From NCBI GenBank assembly GCA_965238045.1, contig CBDEGU010000008.1, positions 62,001 through 126,000 of the forward strand: 64,000 bases of DNA, written 5' to 3'. The DNA comes from CBDEGU01 sp965238045 (GTDB taxonomy: Bacteria > Acidobacteriota > Terriglobia > Bryobacterales > UBA6623). Positions 29,238-38,534 of the stretch are shown here, one piece after another. Position 1 is the stretch's first letter. Each line of letters begins with the position of its first letter. The notes under the pieces are model-generated. The model did not search any database, was not told where the DNA came from, and was given only the letters and a program-made list of their open reading frames with translations. The position numbers and the translations under genes were made by a program.

Positions 29238-30056
29238 ATGGCGGAGTCCAGCGTATTCTGGCTGCGGGTCACTCTGCTGCTGTATTCCCTGGGTCTATGG
29301 CACGCGCTGGTCACGGTCGTCAAGCGCCGCCAGCGTCTCTTCAAGCTGGCGCTGGGATCGATCTCGCTGGGCGCTGTCTTTCATCTCGTATCGATCGTCG
29401 ATCAGGGTCTCGCGCAAGGGCGTCTGCCCGTGAACACGCTGCATCAGATGGCGTCGCTCATCGGCTTTCTCATCACCTGCACATTCTTGCTCGTTTATTG
29501 GCGATATAAGTACGAGAGCCTGGCGATATTCGTTTTTCCAACCGTCTTTCTTCTCACCATGATCGGCGGACTGGCGGGCGAGACGCCCCCACCGGTGAGT
29601 CCGTCGCTGGTTCGCTGGTGGCTGTCTCTTCACGTCGTGCTGCTGCTGCTCGGCTACGCGGCGCTGACCTTGACCTTTGCCGCCGGGGTCATGTATCTCA
29701 TTCAAGAAAAGGAGCTGAAATCGAAGAGACCCCGCGCCTTCTACTACCGCCTGCCGCCCTTGGGCGCTCTGGATGATCTGGCCTACCGCACGCTGGCGAT
29801 CGGTTTCGTTCTCGTGACATTGGGACTGATCGTCGGCAGCTTCTGGGCCTTCCATGCCTGGGGTTCGAACTGGCTTGTGGATCCCACGATCGCGCTTGCG
29901 TTCGTTACTTGGGCCATCTATCTGGCGCTCGTCTTCAGCCGGATCGCGATCGGCTGGCGCGGCCGCAAAGCGGCTTATTTCTCGATCGCCGGATTCTGCT
30001 CGGCGGCTCTGACGTGGATCGTCAACAGCGGCGTCCACACTTTCATGAAGCCATGA
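29238..30056 (+). CDS. CcsA/HemX-family cytochrome c assembly membrane protein
   Basis: 272 residues with about eight hydrophobic helices. NTLHQMASL, WLSLHVVLLLLGYAAL and NSGVHTF supply conserved histidines, and WGSNWLVDP sits where the tryptophan-rich haem-handling segment lies in CcsA. Members next to hemA are often named HemX and influence glutamyl-tRNA reductase levels. The 4-bp ATGA overlap with hemA shows coupling and supports that link. It probably moves or senses haem at the cytoplasmic membrane. Confidence 0.85.
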   Translation: MAESSVFWLRVTLLLYSLGLWHALVTVVKRRQRLFKLALGSISLGAVFHLVSIVDQGLAQGRLPVNTLHQMASLIGFLITCTFLLVYWRYKYESLAIFVFPTVFLLTMIGGLAGETPPPVSPSLVRWWLSLHVVLLLLGYAALTLTFAAGVMYLIQEKELKSKRPRAFYYRLPPLGALDDLAYRTLAIGFVLVTLGLIVGSFWAFHAWGSNWLVDPTIALAFVTWAIYLALVFSRIAIGWRGRKAAYFSIAGFCSAALTWIVNSGVHTFMKP

Positions 30057-31318
30057 GCGTCGTGCTGCTGGGCTTGAGCCATAAAACCGCACCGGTCGAA
30101 GTCCGGGAGAAATTCGCGCTCGCCGGCGGTGTCGTGCAAGACCGCCTGGCTGCGCTAACCAAGCGGCCTGGCATCTCCGAAGCGCTGATTCTGTCGACTT
30201 GCAACCGCGTCGAATACCTCGTCGAAGCCGAAGCAGGCTCGGACCCAGCCGATGAAGTTCTTTCCTTCCTCGGATCGGAGCAGGGCGCCGCCATGGATTT
30301 GGCGCGTCCCTATCTCTATCACTACGCAGAGCAGGACGCCATCCGGCATGTTTTCCGCGTCGCGTCGAGTCTGGATTCGATGGTGCTCGGCGAGCCGCAA
30401 ATCCTTGGTCAAATCAAAGACGCCTACGCCACGGCCAAGGCCGCCGGCACGCTGCGCGGTCCGCTGGATTTCATCTTGAATTACGCCTTTCGCGTCGCTC
30501 GCCGCGTCCGCAACGAAACCGGGATTGGCCAGATGGCTGTCTCCGTCAGCTATGTCGCCATCGAGTTGGCCCGCAAGATTTTCGGCGATCTGAAAGACCG
30601 CTCGATTCTCATTATCGGAGCGGGCGAGATGTCGGAACTGGCAGCCAGACATTTGCGGGGCGCCGGGGCCGGGAAGATTTTTGTCATCAATCGCACCTAT
30701 GAAAGAGCGGTCGAACTCGCGAAGGTTTTCCATGGCCAGCCCGAGCCGTTCGACCGGCTCTTTGAGTTGCTCACGAGCGTCGATATCGTGATCTCCTCGA
30801 CCGGGGCCTCGAACTTTATTCTCAATCGCCAGACCGCCGAGTCGGTCATCGCCGCCCGCCGCCAGAAACCGCTCTTCCTGGTCGATATCGCCGTGCCGCG
30901 CGATATCGATCCGGCGGTCCACTCGATCGACAATATCTTCGTCTACGATATCGACGACCTGCAGCAGGTCGCCGAAGCGAATCTCAAGCAACGGCGGCAA
31001 GAGGCCAAACACGCCGAGATCATCGTCGAGGAAGAGGTCGCGAAGCTGATGCATCGGCTCAAGACGCATCAGGTCGCGCCCACCATCGTTTCGCTGCAAG
31101 ACGAACTTGAGCGGGTTCGGCTCGGCGAGATACAGCGCTTTCGCGCCAAACTCAAGAACCTGTCCCCTGAACAGGAGAAGGCACTCGAAGGGCTCACGCG
31201 TAGTATCATCAACAAGATCGCCCACGCTCCCATCTCTCAGATGAAAAAGCTCGCAAGCCACTCGGACGGCTTGCACTTCGTGGAGTTCGTCAAACGCGCC
31301 TTCAACCTAGAAAAATGA
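30053..31318 (+). CDS. hemA: Glutamyl-tRNA reductase
   Basis: First committed step of C5-pathway tetrapyrrole synthesis, reducing glutamyl-tRNA to glutamate-1-semialdehyde. 421 residues starting MSVVLLGLSHKTAPVEVREKF. Catalytic Cys is in ILSTCNRVEYL, the NADPH domain has ILIIGAGEMSELAARHL, and the C-terminal dimerisation helix follows. The ATG at 30053 overlaps the ccsA-like stop by 4 bp and the hemA stop overlaps the hemC ATG by 4 bp. Confidence 0.96.
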   Translation: MSVVLLGLSHKTAPVEVREKFALAGGVVQDRLAALTKRPGISEALILSTCNRVEYLVEAEAGSDPADEVLSFLGSEQGAAMDLARPYLYHYAEQDAIRHVFRVASSLDSMVLGEPQILGQIKDAYATAKAAGTLRGPLDFILNYAFRVARRVRNETGIGQMAVSVSYVAIELARKIFGDLKDRSILIIGAGEMSELAARHLRGAGAGKIFVINRTYERAVELAKVFHGQPEPFDRLFELLTSVDIVISSTGASNFILNRQTAESVIAARRQKPLFLVDIAVPRDIDPAVHSIDNIFVYDIDDLQQVAEANLKQRRQEAKHAEIIVEEEVAKLMHRLKTHQVAPTIVSLQDELERVRLGEIQRFRAKLKNLSPEQEKALEGLTRSIINKIAHAPISQMKKLASHSDGLHFVEFVKRAFNLEK

Positions 31319-32688
31319 AACCTCTCGTGATCGGTACTCGCGGCTCACAACTAGCCATGTGGCAGGCGCGCTGGGTCGAGGAACAGCTCGCAGCCACCGG
31401 TGTTCCCTGCCGCATTCGGGTGATTAAGACCTCTGGCGACAAGCTCAGCAGCCGGGCGCTTTCCAAGCTCAGCGCCGGCGCCAAGGGACTCTTTACCAAA
31501 GAGATCGAAGAGGCCCTGATCAAGGGCCGCATCGACCTGGCCGTGCACAGCGTCAAGGATCTTCCCACTGAGTTCGACCGGCGCCTGATTCTCTCCGCTG
31601 TTCTCGAACGCGGAGATCCGCGGGACGCTCTGGTCGCCGCCGACGAACTGAGCCGTCTGCCCGAGCAGGCCAAAATCGCCACGAGTTCACCGCGACGGGC
31701 CGCCCAGATCATCCGTCTGCGGCGCGATCTGAGGATTGAGGATATCCGGGGCAATGTCGACACGAGACTGCGCAAACTCGACGAAGGCCGCGTCGACGGC
31801 GTCATCCTGGCCGTCTGCGGGCTCGAACGCCTGGGACTCGAGGATCGCATCTCGGAAACCTTCGAGACGAACCGAATTTTCCCGGCCGTCGGCCAGGGCG
31901 CCGTCGGCATCCAAACGCGCAAGAAGGATCGTGCGGTCAACGAACTGGTCACACCGCTGAATCACCCCGAGTCCGCCATGGCCATCCACGCCGAACGGAC
32001 ATTCCTGGCCGCCCTCGGAGGCGGCTGCCGGGTGCCGATCGCTGGCTACGCTAGGCTGCAAGGGGAAAGGCTGCGCCTTTCCACGATGGTTGTGTCGGTG
32101 GACGGCAGCAAGCTCTTCTGCCGGGTTGTCGAGGGCAACCCCGCCAATCCGGAAGCCTTGGGCCAGGAAGCCGCCGAGCGGCTGCTCGCTCTCGGAGCCG
32201 GCGACATCCTGTCCGGACATGCGACGAAGGTCCGCAAAGCGGCGGCGAAACCCCGCGTCAAGAAGACGCCTTCGGTGACTACGGGCAAGAAGCCCGTAGT
32301 GAAAACCTCAACCAAAAAGAAGATGGTCCAGCCTAAGAAAACAGCGGCCCCGGCCGGCAATACCCTGGCGAAGAAGGCCCTTGGGAAGAAAACTTCCAGG
32401 GAGAAAGCCGTACCAAAAAAGAAAGTCGCCGCCAAACCAGCCGCGACGAAGAAAGCCCCAGCCAAAAAGGTGGTAAAGAAAGCCGCGGCGAAGAAGGCCC
32501 CAGCCAAAAAGGCGGTAAAGAAAGCCGTTACCAAGAAGGCCCCAGTCAAGAAGGCGGTGAAGAAAACCGCGGCGAAGAAAGCCCCAGCCAAAAAGGTGGC
32601 AAAGAAAACCGCAACGAAGAAAGCCCCGGCCAAGAAGACGGTGAAGAAAGCTGCGACGAAAGGCCGTGACAAGGCGAAAAAGTCTTAG
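31315..32688 (+). CDS. hemC: Porphobilinogen deaminase with histone H1-like C-terminal tail
   Basis: Residues 1 to about 302 form a complete HemC (VIGTRGSQLAMWQARWVEE, VHSVKDLPTE, SSPRRAAQI, and the dipyrromethane cofactor Cys in LGGGCRVPIAGYA). HemC normally stops near 310. Here the frame runs on for about 155 residues of Lys/Ala/Pro-rich sequence ending in five 14-residue repeats of the ATKKAPAKKVVKKA type. Such tails bind nucleic acid in H1-like bacterial proteins. No hemD follows. An internal ATG at about 32323 could start a separate 121-residue basic protein, but no clear ribosome-binding site precedes it. Fusion is the simplest reading. Confidence 0.93.
   Translation: MKPLVIGTRGSQLAMWQARWVEEQLAATGVPCRIRVIKTSGDKLSSRALSKLSAGAKGLFTKEIEEALIKGRIDLAVHSVKDLPTEFDRRLILSAVLERGDPRDALVAADELSRLPEQAKIATSSPRRAAQIIRLRRDLRIEDIRGNVDTRLRKLDEGRVDGVILAVCGLERLGLEDRISETFETNRIFPAVGQGAVGIQTRKKDRAVNELVTPLNHPESAMAIHAERTFLAALGGGCRVPIAGYARLQGERLRLSTMVVSVDGSKLFCRVVEGNPANPEALGQEAAERLLALGAGDILSGHATKVRKAAAKPRVKKTPSVTTGKKPVVKTSTKKKMVQPKKTAAPAGNTLAKKALGKKTSREKAVPKKKVAAKPAATKKAPAKKVVKKAAAKKAPAKKAVKKAVTKKAPVKKAVKKTAAKKAPAKKVAKKTATKKAPAKKTVKKAATKGRDKAKKS
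32443..32652 (+). repeat. Five 42-bp tandem repeats encoding a basic tail
   Basis: Five in-frame units of 42 bp each encode variants of ATKKAPAKKVVKKA. Synonymous and conservative differences between units show they are not a fresh duplication. They lie at the 3' end of hemC. Confidence 0.85.
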
Positions 32689-32943
32689 AGGCGCGCCAAC
32701 AGGAGAGGCGTTCGCGGACGGAATCTTTCCGGCGGGCCAGACGCTTTACATTCCGGTGGCTTCTCTTGATAATGTTGACTCAGCGTGGACTGGCGGCTTG
32801 GCGCCAAGCAACCGGGCGAGCAGGAACCGTGAAGGACCACAACCCGTGATGTCACGCAAAGATCTTTCTCACCCACACCGGCTTCGGAGAGTTACGATCC
32901 GCTCATCCGATCCCGCGGCTTTGGTGGCAAGCAGGAGGACGTC

Positions 32944-33954
32944 ATGAAAGTCGGAGTCGTGGGACTGGGGTTCATGGGCAGCACCCATCTTCAGGCCTAC
33001 CGGAGCATTGCCAGCGCCGAACTCGCAGCCGTCGCCAGCAGCGATGAACGCAAATTGGCGGGCGATTTGAGCGCCATCCAAGGCAACCTGGACCGCCCCG
33101 GTGAGACGATGGATTTCGGCGACGCCGCGCGCTACAAGACCGCCGAGGAACTGTTCGCCGATCCCAATGTCGAGGCCGTTGATCTCTGCGTTCCAACCTA
33201 TCTGCACGCCTCGCTGACCGAAAAGGCCCTCGACGCCGGTAAGCATGTTCTGGTCGAAAAACCGATGGCCCTCAGCGGCGAGGAATGTGACGCGATGCTC
33301 GCGGCTGCCAAGCGCAACGGCAAGGTCTTGATGGTCGGCCAAGTCTTGCGGTTCTGGCCCGCGTTCGTCAAAACGCGCGAACTGGTCCGCTCGGGCGAAC
33401 TGGGCCCGGTCAAGACAGCGTTCTTTCGCCGCAAGTGCGCCGCGCCAGCCTGGGGGAAATGGATGCACGAACGGTCCAAGGGCGGAGGGGGCATGTTCGA
33501 CCTGCTCATTCACGACTTCGACTATTGCCTCCACGTCTTCGGAAAGCCGAAGTCGGTTTCCGCGGTCGGGGTCGAGGAAATGGACAAAGGGATTGATGTC
33601 ATCGAGGCTCAACTCGACTACGACCATCCCCGCCCCGTGGTCATATCCGGCGGATGGCACCACCCGGCGGCCTATCCTTTTTCCATGGAGTTCTCGATCG
33701 TTCTCGAAGGCGGAACGCTCGATTTCCATTCCGATCTGCGCACGCTTACCCTGTATCGCGCGGACGGCTCGGTCGAAGAGCCCCCGCTGCCGGAAACCGA
33801 CGGCTTTCAGGCGCAGCTTCAGGCTTACCTTGATGCCTGCGGCTCAGGCCAGGCCGCCAAGAGGTGCCCGCCCGAAGAATCCGCCCTGGCCACGCGCATG
33901 ACGCTCGCGGCGCGAGCGTCCAGGGAACAGGACGGCGCGGCGATTGCAATCTAG
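32944..33954 (+). CDS. Gfo/Idh/MocA-family oxidoreductase
   Basis: 336 residues. The N-terminal Rossmann fold has VGVVGLGFMGSTHLQAY, and VDLCVPTYLH and HVLVEKPMALS (catalytic-type Lys near residue 105) follow. The C-terminal alpha/beta substrate domain has GGGGMFDLLIHDFDYCLHVFG. NAD(P)-dependent sugar or polyol oxidoreductase, substrate unknown. It is followed 33 bp later by a sugar isomerase-like gene, a common pairing in inositol and sugar catabolism. Confidence 0.88.
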   Translation: MKVGVVGLGFMGSTHLQAYRSIASAELAAVASSDERKLAGDLSAIQGNLDRPGETMDFGDAARYKTAEELFADPNVEAVDLCVPTYLHASLTEKALDAGKHVLVEKPMALSGEECDAMLAAAKRNGKVLMVGQVLRFWPAFVKTRELVRSGELGPVKTAFFRRKCAAPAWGKWMHERSKGGGGMFDLLIHDFDYCLHVFGKPKSVSAVGVEEMDKGIDVIEAQLDYDHPRPVVISGGWHHPAAYPFSMEFSIVLEGGTLDFHSDLRTLTLYRADGSVEEPPLPETDGFQAQLQAYLDACGSGQAAKRCPPEESALATRMTLAARASREQDGAAIAI

Positions 33955-33987
33955 CACCCGGCGCGCCAGCACGGAAGGAGAAGCACG

Positions 33988-34842
33988 ATGGCGGAACTCG
34001 AACCCCTGCAAGTAGGCGTCATGTTTTGGACCGGCGGAGAGCTGGGCGCGGACGCCAGCCCGGCGGAAATCGCCAAAATGGTGGCCGGCCTTGGCGTCAG
34101 ATGTGGTCAGATCGGCGTTCATGGCAAGGCCGACATCGGCCCGCGGAGTCAGGCTGCTTGGAAGGCGGCCCTCGAGGAGAACGGCATCACCGTTGTGACC
34201 GCATTCCCGGCCTTTGTTGGAGAAAGCTACGCCGACGTGCCGGCCGTGGAGCGGACCGTCGGCTATATCCCGCCGGCCACCCGTGCCGAACGCGAACAGC
34301 GCACCCGCGAGGTCAGCGATTTCGCCAAGGCGCTCGGGATCCCCGGCCTCGCCACCCATATCGGATTCGTTCCCGAAGATCATTCCGACCCAAACTACAT
34401 CGATGTCCGCGACATGGTGCGGCGCATCTGCGACCACTGCGCGGCCAACGGTCAGACCTTCGCGCTCGAAACCGGACAGGAACCGGCCGTCGCCCTCAAG
34501 GACTTCATCCTCGACGCCGATCGCCCGAACCTCGGCGTGAATTTCGATCCGGCCAACATGATTCTCTACGGCTCGGGCGAGCCGATCGAAGCTCTGGAGA
34601 CGATCCAGCAGTGGCTCACGTCGGTCCATTGCAAGGACGGCACTTGGCCGGCCGAGAAAGGAGTCTTCGGCGCCGAAACGCCGCTCGGGGAAGGCGATGT
34701 CGGAATGGAGCGCTACGTAGCCAAACTCAAGGAAGTCGGCTACACCGGTCCGCTCACGATCGAGCGCGAAATCACCGGCGAGGCGCAACGGGACGACATC
34801 TTCGGGGCGATCGCGCTGCTCGAGAAGCTCCGCAAATCCTAG
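33988..34842 (+). CDS. Sugar phosphate isomerase/epimerase (xylose isomerase-like TIM barrel)
   Basis: 284 residues. AP-endonuclease-2-type barrel with KALGIPGLATHIGFVPED, FALETGQE, LGVNFDPANMILYG (metal-site DPAN), SVHCKDGTWP and GPLTIEREI. AGGAG lies upstream of the ATG. Likely acts with the preceding Gfo/Idh/MocA enzyme on a sugar or cyclitol. The TAG stop (34840-34842) is the first triplet of repeat copy B. Confidence 0.85.
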   Translation: MAELEPLQVGVMFWTGGELGADASPAEIAKMVAGLGVRCGQIGVHGKADIGPRSQAAWKAALEENGITVVTAFPAFVGESYADVPAVERTVGYIPPATRAEREQRTREVSDFAKALGIPGLATHIGFVPEDHSDPNYIDVRDMVRRICDHCAANGQTFALETGQEPAVALKDFILDADRPNLGVNFDPANMILYGSGEPIEALETIQQWLTSVHCKDGTWPAEKGVFGAETPLGEGDVGMERYVAKLKEVGYTGPLTIEREITGEAQRDDIFGAIALLEKLRKS

Positions 34843-35021
34843 CCCGCTTTTCTCACCACGTGGCGAAGCGAAGTGCGTGAGAGGCCCGTCAGTACGAGGC
34901 GCGCGCCGCTTGACGAGCGCAGGCGTACTTGACTGTACGTTGAGCACGGCGAGCAAGCGCAACGAAGTAATGGCGGGCCTATCGCGTACTTCGGTCGCCA
35001 GGTGGTGAGAAATGCGGGCTA
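34840..35021 (+). repeat. 182-bp foldback element, copy B
   Basis: The most symmetrical copy. The left end TAGCCCGCTTTTCTCACCAC and right end GTGGTGAGAAATGCGGGCTA are near-perfect inverted repeats, and similarity extends about 47 bp inward with roughly six mismatches and one indel. The core includes GGCGCGCGCCGCTTGACGAG and GGCGAGCAAGCGC, which also pair imperfectly. It begins with the stop codon of the isomerase gene and lies before the convergent end of the DUF4091 gene. Confidence 0.92.
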
Positions 35022-35064
35022 GCCCGCCCGGGGGGGGCGGTGGCCAGCAGCCACGGGAGGTTAC

Positions 35065-36823
35065 CTATCGCTGTTTGGCGGCGGAGAATAGCTTCTCGCC
35101 GGCCTCTCGTCGCGCACGGTCCCATTCGTCGGGGTTGTTCTTCCAGATCTCGGTATCGCGCATCGCCTTGGGTCCGAAGGGCTGCTTGTAGATCACACGA
35201 TTGACCAGCCGGTCGGCCTCGGCCTTGCCGCCTTCTTCGAGTGAGAGCAGACGGAAGCATTCGAAGTCCTGCAACCCCCGCCGCATCGCTTTCAGCCGGA
35301 TGCTCGGGACGGGCTCGCGGTAGCCCATCACCTCGCCCCGGTAGATGAGCTGCCCCGAGCCGTTGTAGGAGCGGTGGTCGTCCTTGAAGTTCTCGGCCTC
35401 GTACCAGACGGCATAAGCGTTCCAGTCGAATTCCCACTCCACCCAGCCGGTTTGATATTTCCAGCCGATCCAGCCGATGGCGCGATTCACGAGCAGATCC
35501 AGGTCGAGAAACGTGTTCGAGCCGCAGCCGGAGTTCTTCTTCTGCTCGTAGATCATCGGTCCGTAGAACCAGGTCTCGACTCCCTTCTTGGCGAAGTAGT
35601 CGGCCGTCTCCTTGTCGAACGACACGCTGTGGCAGACCCAGAGATCGACCTCCTTCGATAGCTTCTCCATCGCCTCGCGGTCATAGCCGCCATCGACTCG
35701 ATAGCTGAACCAGTCGCGGCCCATGCCCTCGTGGAGAAGCCGGCCGTAGTAGATCATCTTCTCGTAGGCGTCTTCAAAATAGGATTCATCCAGTCCATTG
35801 AGAAAGGCGATCTTCATGACTTTGCGCCACGCGGGACGGCTGTCGAGGTGCTCGCGAATCTGACGTCCGGTCTCCTTCCAGATCTGCTCGTAGGCGGCGG
35901 TTCTGCCCTCCGGTGGAAGCTCGACCGGCCAGGCCGAACCTTTGCGTCCCTTGCGGCCGCGGATGTTGAACGGCAGCATCATGTGATGCACGGGCACGCC
36001 GGCGCCGGGGCCCCAATAGCCGTGTTCGGCGGTGAACGCCGAGCCGTCAAGATACTTCGATACGCGCTCGTCGAACTCGGTCCAATCTAGCGAGACGTTG
36101 GTGCCGCGCACGGTGATGTCTGGGCGATAGGCATAGATCAGCGGCAAGAAGCGGTGCTGGCGGGCCAGGTGGTAGTAGCGCAGCTCCTGGCCGGGCGGCG
36201 GACTCGGGCACATAGATATCCACCCAGATGGCCTGGTTGGTCTGGCCGGGGATGTTGTTGTGCCGGTCGGGGATGGCGAAGGGCATTCCCGGGTAGAGCG
36301 ACGATCGCCGTTTCGGCATCAACGCGTCGGGATACCATCCCTCGCCGAGCGAGCTGGCCTCGTAGCCGGTCGAGGGCCGGCGGACCTTGACGTACCACTC
36401 TTTGAAGATCGCCAAGTGCTTGCCTGTGATTCGCCGGCCGCTGGAATGCTTCAGCTCGGCCAGCTCGACATCGACTTCCGAGACCGGGCCGCCGGCCTCG
36501 ATGATGAGCTGGAAGGCGACGAACTCGTTCCTGGCCGCGCTGAGCGAGACGCTCTTGTTGGCACCGTTCCAGACAGAGTTGCTGGCGCGAAAATCGCCGC
36601 TCGGATAGTCGCTGTGAATGTCCTGGCGGGCCTCAATGATCGCTCCGCTGGTGGGGCTGACTCGCAGGCCGTCGCCGAGGGCCCACAGCCGTACCGGTTC
36701 CGGTTGAGCGGGCGCCTGTTGAGCGGGAGCAGGGGCCGGGGCGTGCAAAAGCAGGAAGGGCAGCGCGCACAGCAGGGCGGCGCGAATCGGTCTGGCAACC
36801 ACTGTTTGTCTCCTGGGCCTCAA
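35065..36823 (-). pseudogene. DUF4091 glycosidase-like gene disrupted by internal deletion and frameshift
   Basis: Two minus-strand reading frames overlap near 36190. The first (from ATG 36823) encodes a signal peptide, a beta-rich domain (LSAARNEFVAFQLIIE) and NQAIWVDIYVPESAA, the usual lead-in to the catalytic barrel. The second (to 35065) resumes at QELRYYHLARQHRFLP and runs to the DUF4091 hallmark SIRLKAMRRGLQDFECFRLL. Intact relatives usually have several tens of residues between these blocks, so a deletion that also shifted frame is likely, unless the assembly is wrong. Predicted original function is a secreted glycoside hydrolase. Confidence 0.75.
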
Positions 36824-36886
36824 CCCCGGCGCGGCGGAAGACCGGCTCCCTGGTGCGATGAGCCGGCCGGAAAGCGGGCCGCGGGC

Positions 36887-38191
36887 TTACTTCACCGGAT
36901 AGTCGATGTCGGCCTCGCGCCATGGCGTGCCGGTACGCCCGTTGTAGTCGAATAGAATGTCGCCGGCGCGGATGGTCATCTCGCAGCCAATGCGCTCGGT
37001 CCCCTCAATGCGGCCTCCGCGAACATCGACGTAGCCGAACTTGCCGTGATCGACCCGCAGGAGGGCGATGTCGGCTGCGGCGCCGACAGCGATCTGTCCT
37101 AGCTCGGGACGCAGCACTTGCGTTGCCGGGTTGGTGGTCGATTGGCGAATGACCTCCTTCATGGGCACGCCCATGACGAGGAACTTCGACATGACGGTCA
37201 CCATGTCGATCATCGCTCCGTTGTTGGAATTCGCATGCAAATCGGTCGAGATAGAGTCGGGCCAGAAGCCCTGCTTGACGAGCGGTTCAGCCTGCCGGAA
37301 GTAGAAGCTGCCCGCGCCGTGGCCGACATCGAACTTGATGCCGCGTTTCCTGGCCACATCGAGGTAGGGGAGCTGCTTTTCGTTCTCGTCCATCAGCGGG
37401 GCGGGCCAGCGGTAGAAGTGCGTGCTCATATCGCCGGGGCGCAGAATGTCGAGCACCATCGTTTGATAAGGACGCTCGGGCAAGAAGGACCCGAAATCGA
37501 CCATGACCGGCAGTTTGGCCAAGTTACCAGCCTCCACGGCTTTCTTGACGGAGATAAAGCTGGGCGCGCGCCAATGGGCGGACTTGATGCCGACGACCAC
37601 ATCGGCGTGCCGCATGGCCATCTCGGCGGTCTTCTCCGGCTCCATGTCCACGGGGTTCTGCTCGACTTCGTTGTTGATCATGCCGATGCCGACGATGTTG
37701 AGCATGGCCAGCACGCGGGTCTTTGAGGTGTCGATGATGCGGCGCCGGAAGTCGGGGAAGGCCCGCCAGCCGACTGTGCCGACGTCGACGCCGGTTGTGA
37801 CGCAGGTTCGCGGGCAGGTGGTGTCTGGCAGCACGCTCGACTCGCCGTCATAGATCGTGCCTGGGGCGCTTTGGGTGAAGAAGTGCGTGTGGATATCGAC
37901 CAGCCCCGGCGTGACGTAGAGGTTGGTCACGTCGATTGTCTTCTTCGCAGCGGAGGGCTCGATTTCCATCTCGACCGCGGCGATGCGGCCGTCCTTAATC
38001 GCTACATCGCGAAGCTGGTTGATGCCGTTCTTCGGATCAACGACATGGCCTCCCTTGAGCAGCAAGTCGTATGGAGCATCTTGTGCCGAACCGGGACTCG
38101 GCGAGAGGAACAGGATGGGCAGGAGAACGGCCGCGGCGACGCTAGCAAGGGATCGCCGGGAAGAATGGATCTTCATGTTCGGGTGGGTCAT
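36887..38191 (-). CDS. Exported amidohydrolase/deacetylase-family metallohydrolase
   Basis: 434 residues from MTHPNMKIHSS, with a signal peptide (VAAAVLLPILFLSPSPGSAQ). Urease-type barrel motifs are LLKGGHVVDPKNG, GLVDIHTHFF (HxH), VVGIKSAHW (likely carboxylated Lys), DVGHGAGSF and STDLHANSNNG. GAAADIALLR precedes the closing domain. Such enzymes act on cyclic amides or acetylated amino acids. The exact substrate is unknown. It lies upstream of the broken DUF4091 gene on the same strand. Confidence 0.82.
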   Translation of the reverse strand: MTHPNMKIHSSRRSLASVAAAVLLPILFLSPSPGSAQDAPYDLLLKGGHVVDPKNGINQLRDVAIKDGRIAAVEMEIEPSAAKKTIDVTNLYVTPGLVDIHTHFFTQSAPGTIYDGESSVLPDTTCPRTCVTTGVDVGTVGWRAFPDFRRRIIDTSKTRVLAMLNIVGIGMINNEVEQNPVDMEPEKTAEMAMRHADVVVGIKSAHWRAPSFISVKKAVEAGNLAKLPVMVDFGSFLPERPYQTMVLDILRPGDMSTHFYRWPAPLMDENEKQLPYLDVARKRGIKFDVGHGAGSFYFRQAEPLVKQGFWPDSISTDLHANSNNGAMIDMVTVMSKFLVMGVPMKEVIRQSTTNPATQVLRPELGQIAVGAAADIALLRVDHGKFGYVDVRGGRIEGTERIGCEMTIRAGDILFDYNGRTGTPWREADIDYPVK

Positions 38192-38534
38192 TGCTGTTGA
38201 TCTTACACGAACCGGTGATCGGTTCGTAGGCAACCTCCGGGGATCGAGACGCCGAGACATGATTCGGTTGTTGAGCGGCTGGGCGACCGAGAGGTGAGGT
38301 TCTGATGTCCGGGAATGCCCGGTTTTTCGGGATTGGGGAGTCTTTTTTTTCGCGGGTGGCCGGGTGGATTGGGGCTCGGGGGTGTAGGCACAGGTCTCGC
38401 TTGGGGGCCTGGTGGGTGGGCTGGCTCGGCAGTTGGTTGTTCTGTTCTTCGGTTTGAGGTGGTCTGGGGCCGCTGTTTGGTCTTTTAGTGGCGGGTCGTG
38501 GTCTGTCCTCCGTATGCTTCTGATTCGGCTATGG
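38192..38534. other. 343-bp gene-free, G/T-rich region with G-quadruplex motif
   Basis: The plus strand is strongly G- and T-rich and poor in C and A. GGG runs at 38354, 38362, 38371 and 38378 separated by 5, 6 and 3 bases fit a four-tract G-quadruplex. An eight-T run lies at 38343-38350. No gene was recognised. Confidence 0.6.

Noticed and set aside
30155..31276. 373-codon open frame antisense to hemA
   Set aside because: Shadow of a conserved enzyme gene.
32443..32652. HemC tail as a simple frameshift artefact
   Set aside because: The five 42-bp units are all in frame, keep a Lys/Ala pattern and differ by synonymous changes, which is not expected from out-of-frame reading.
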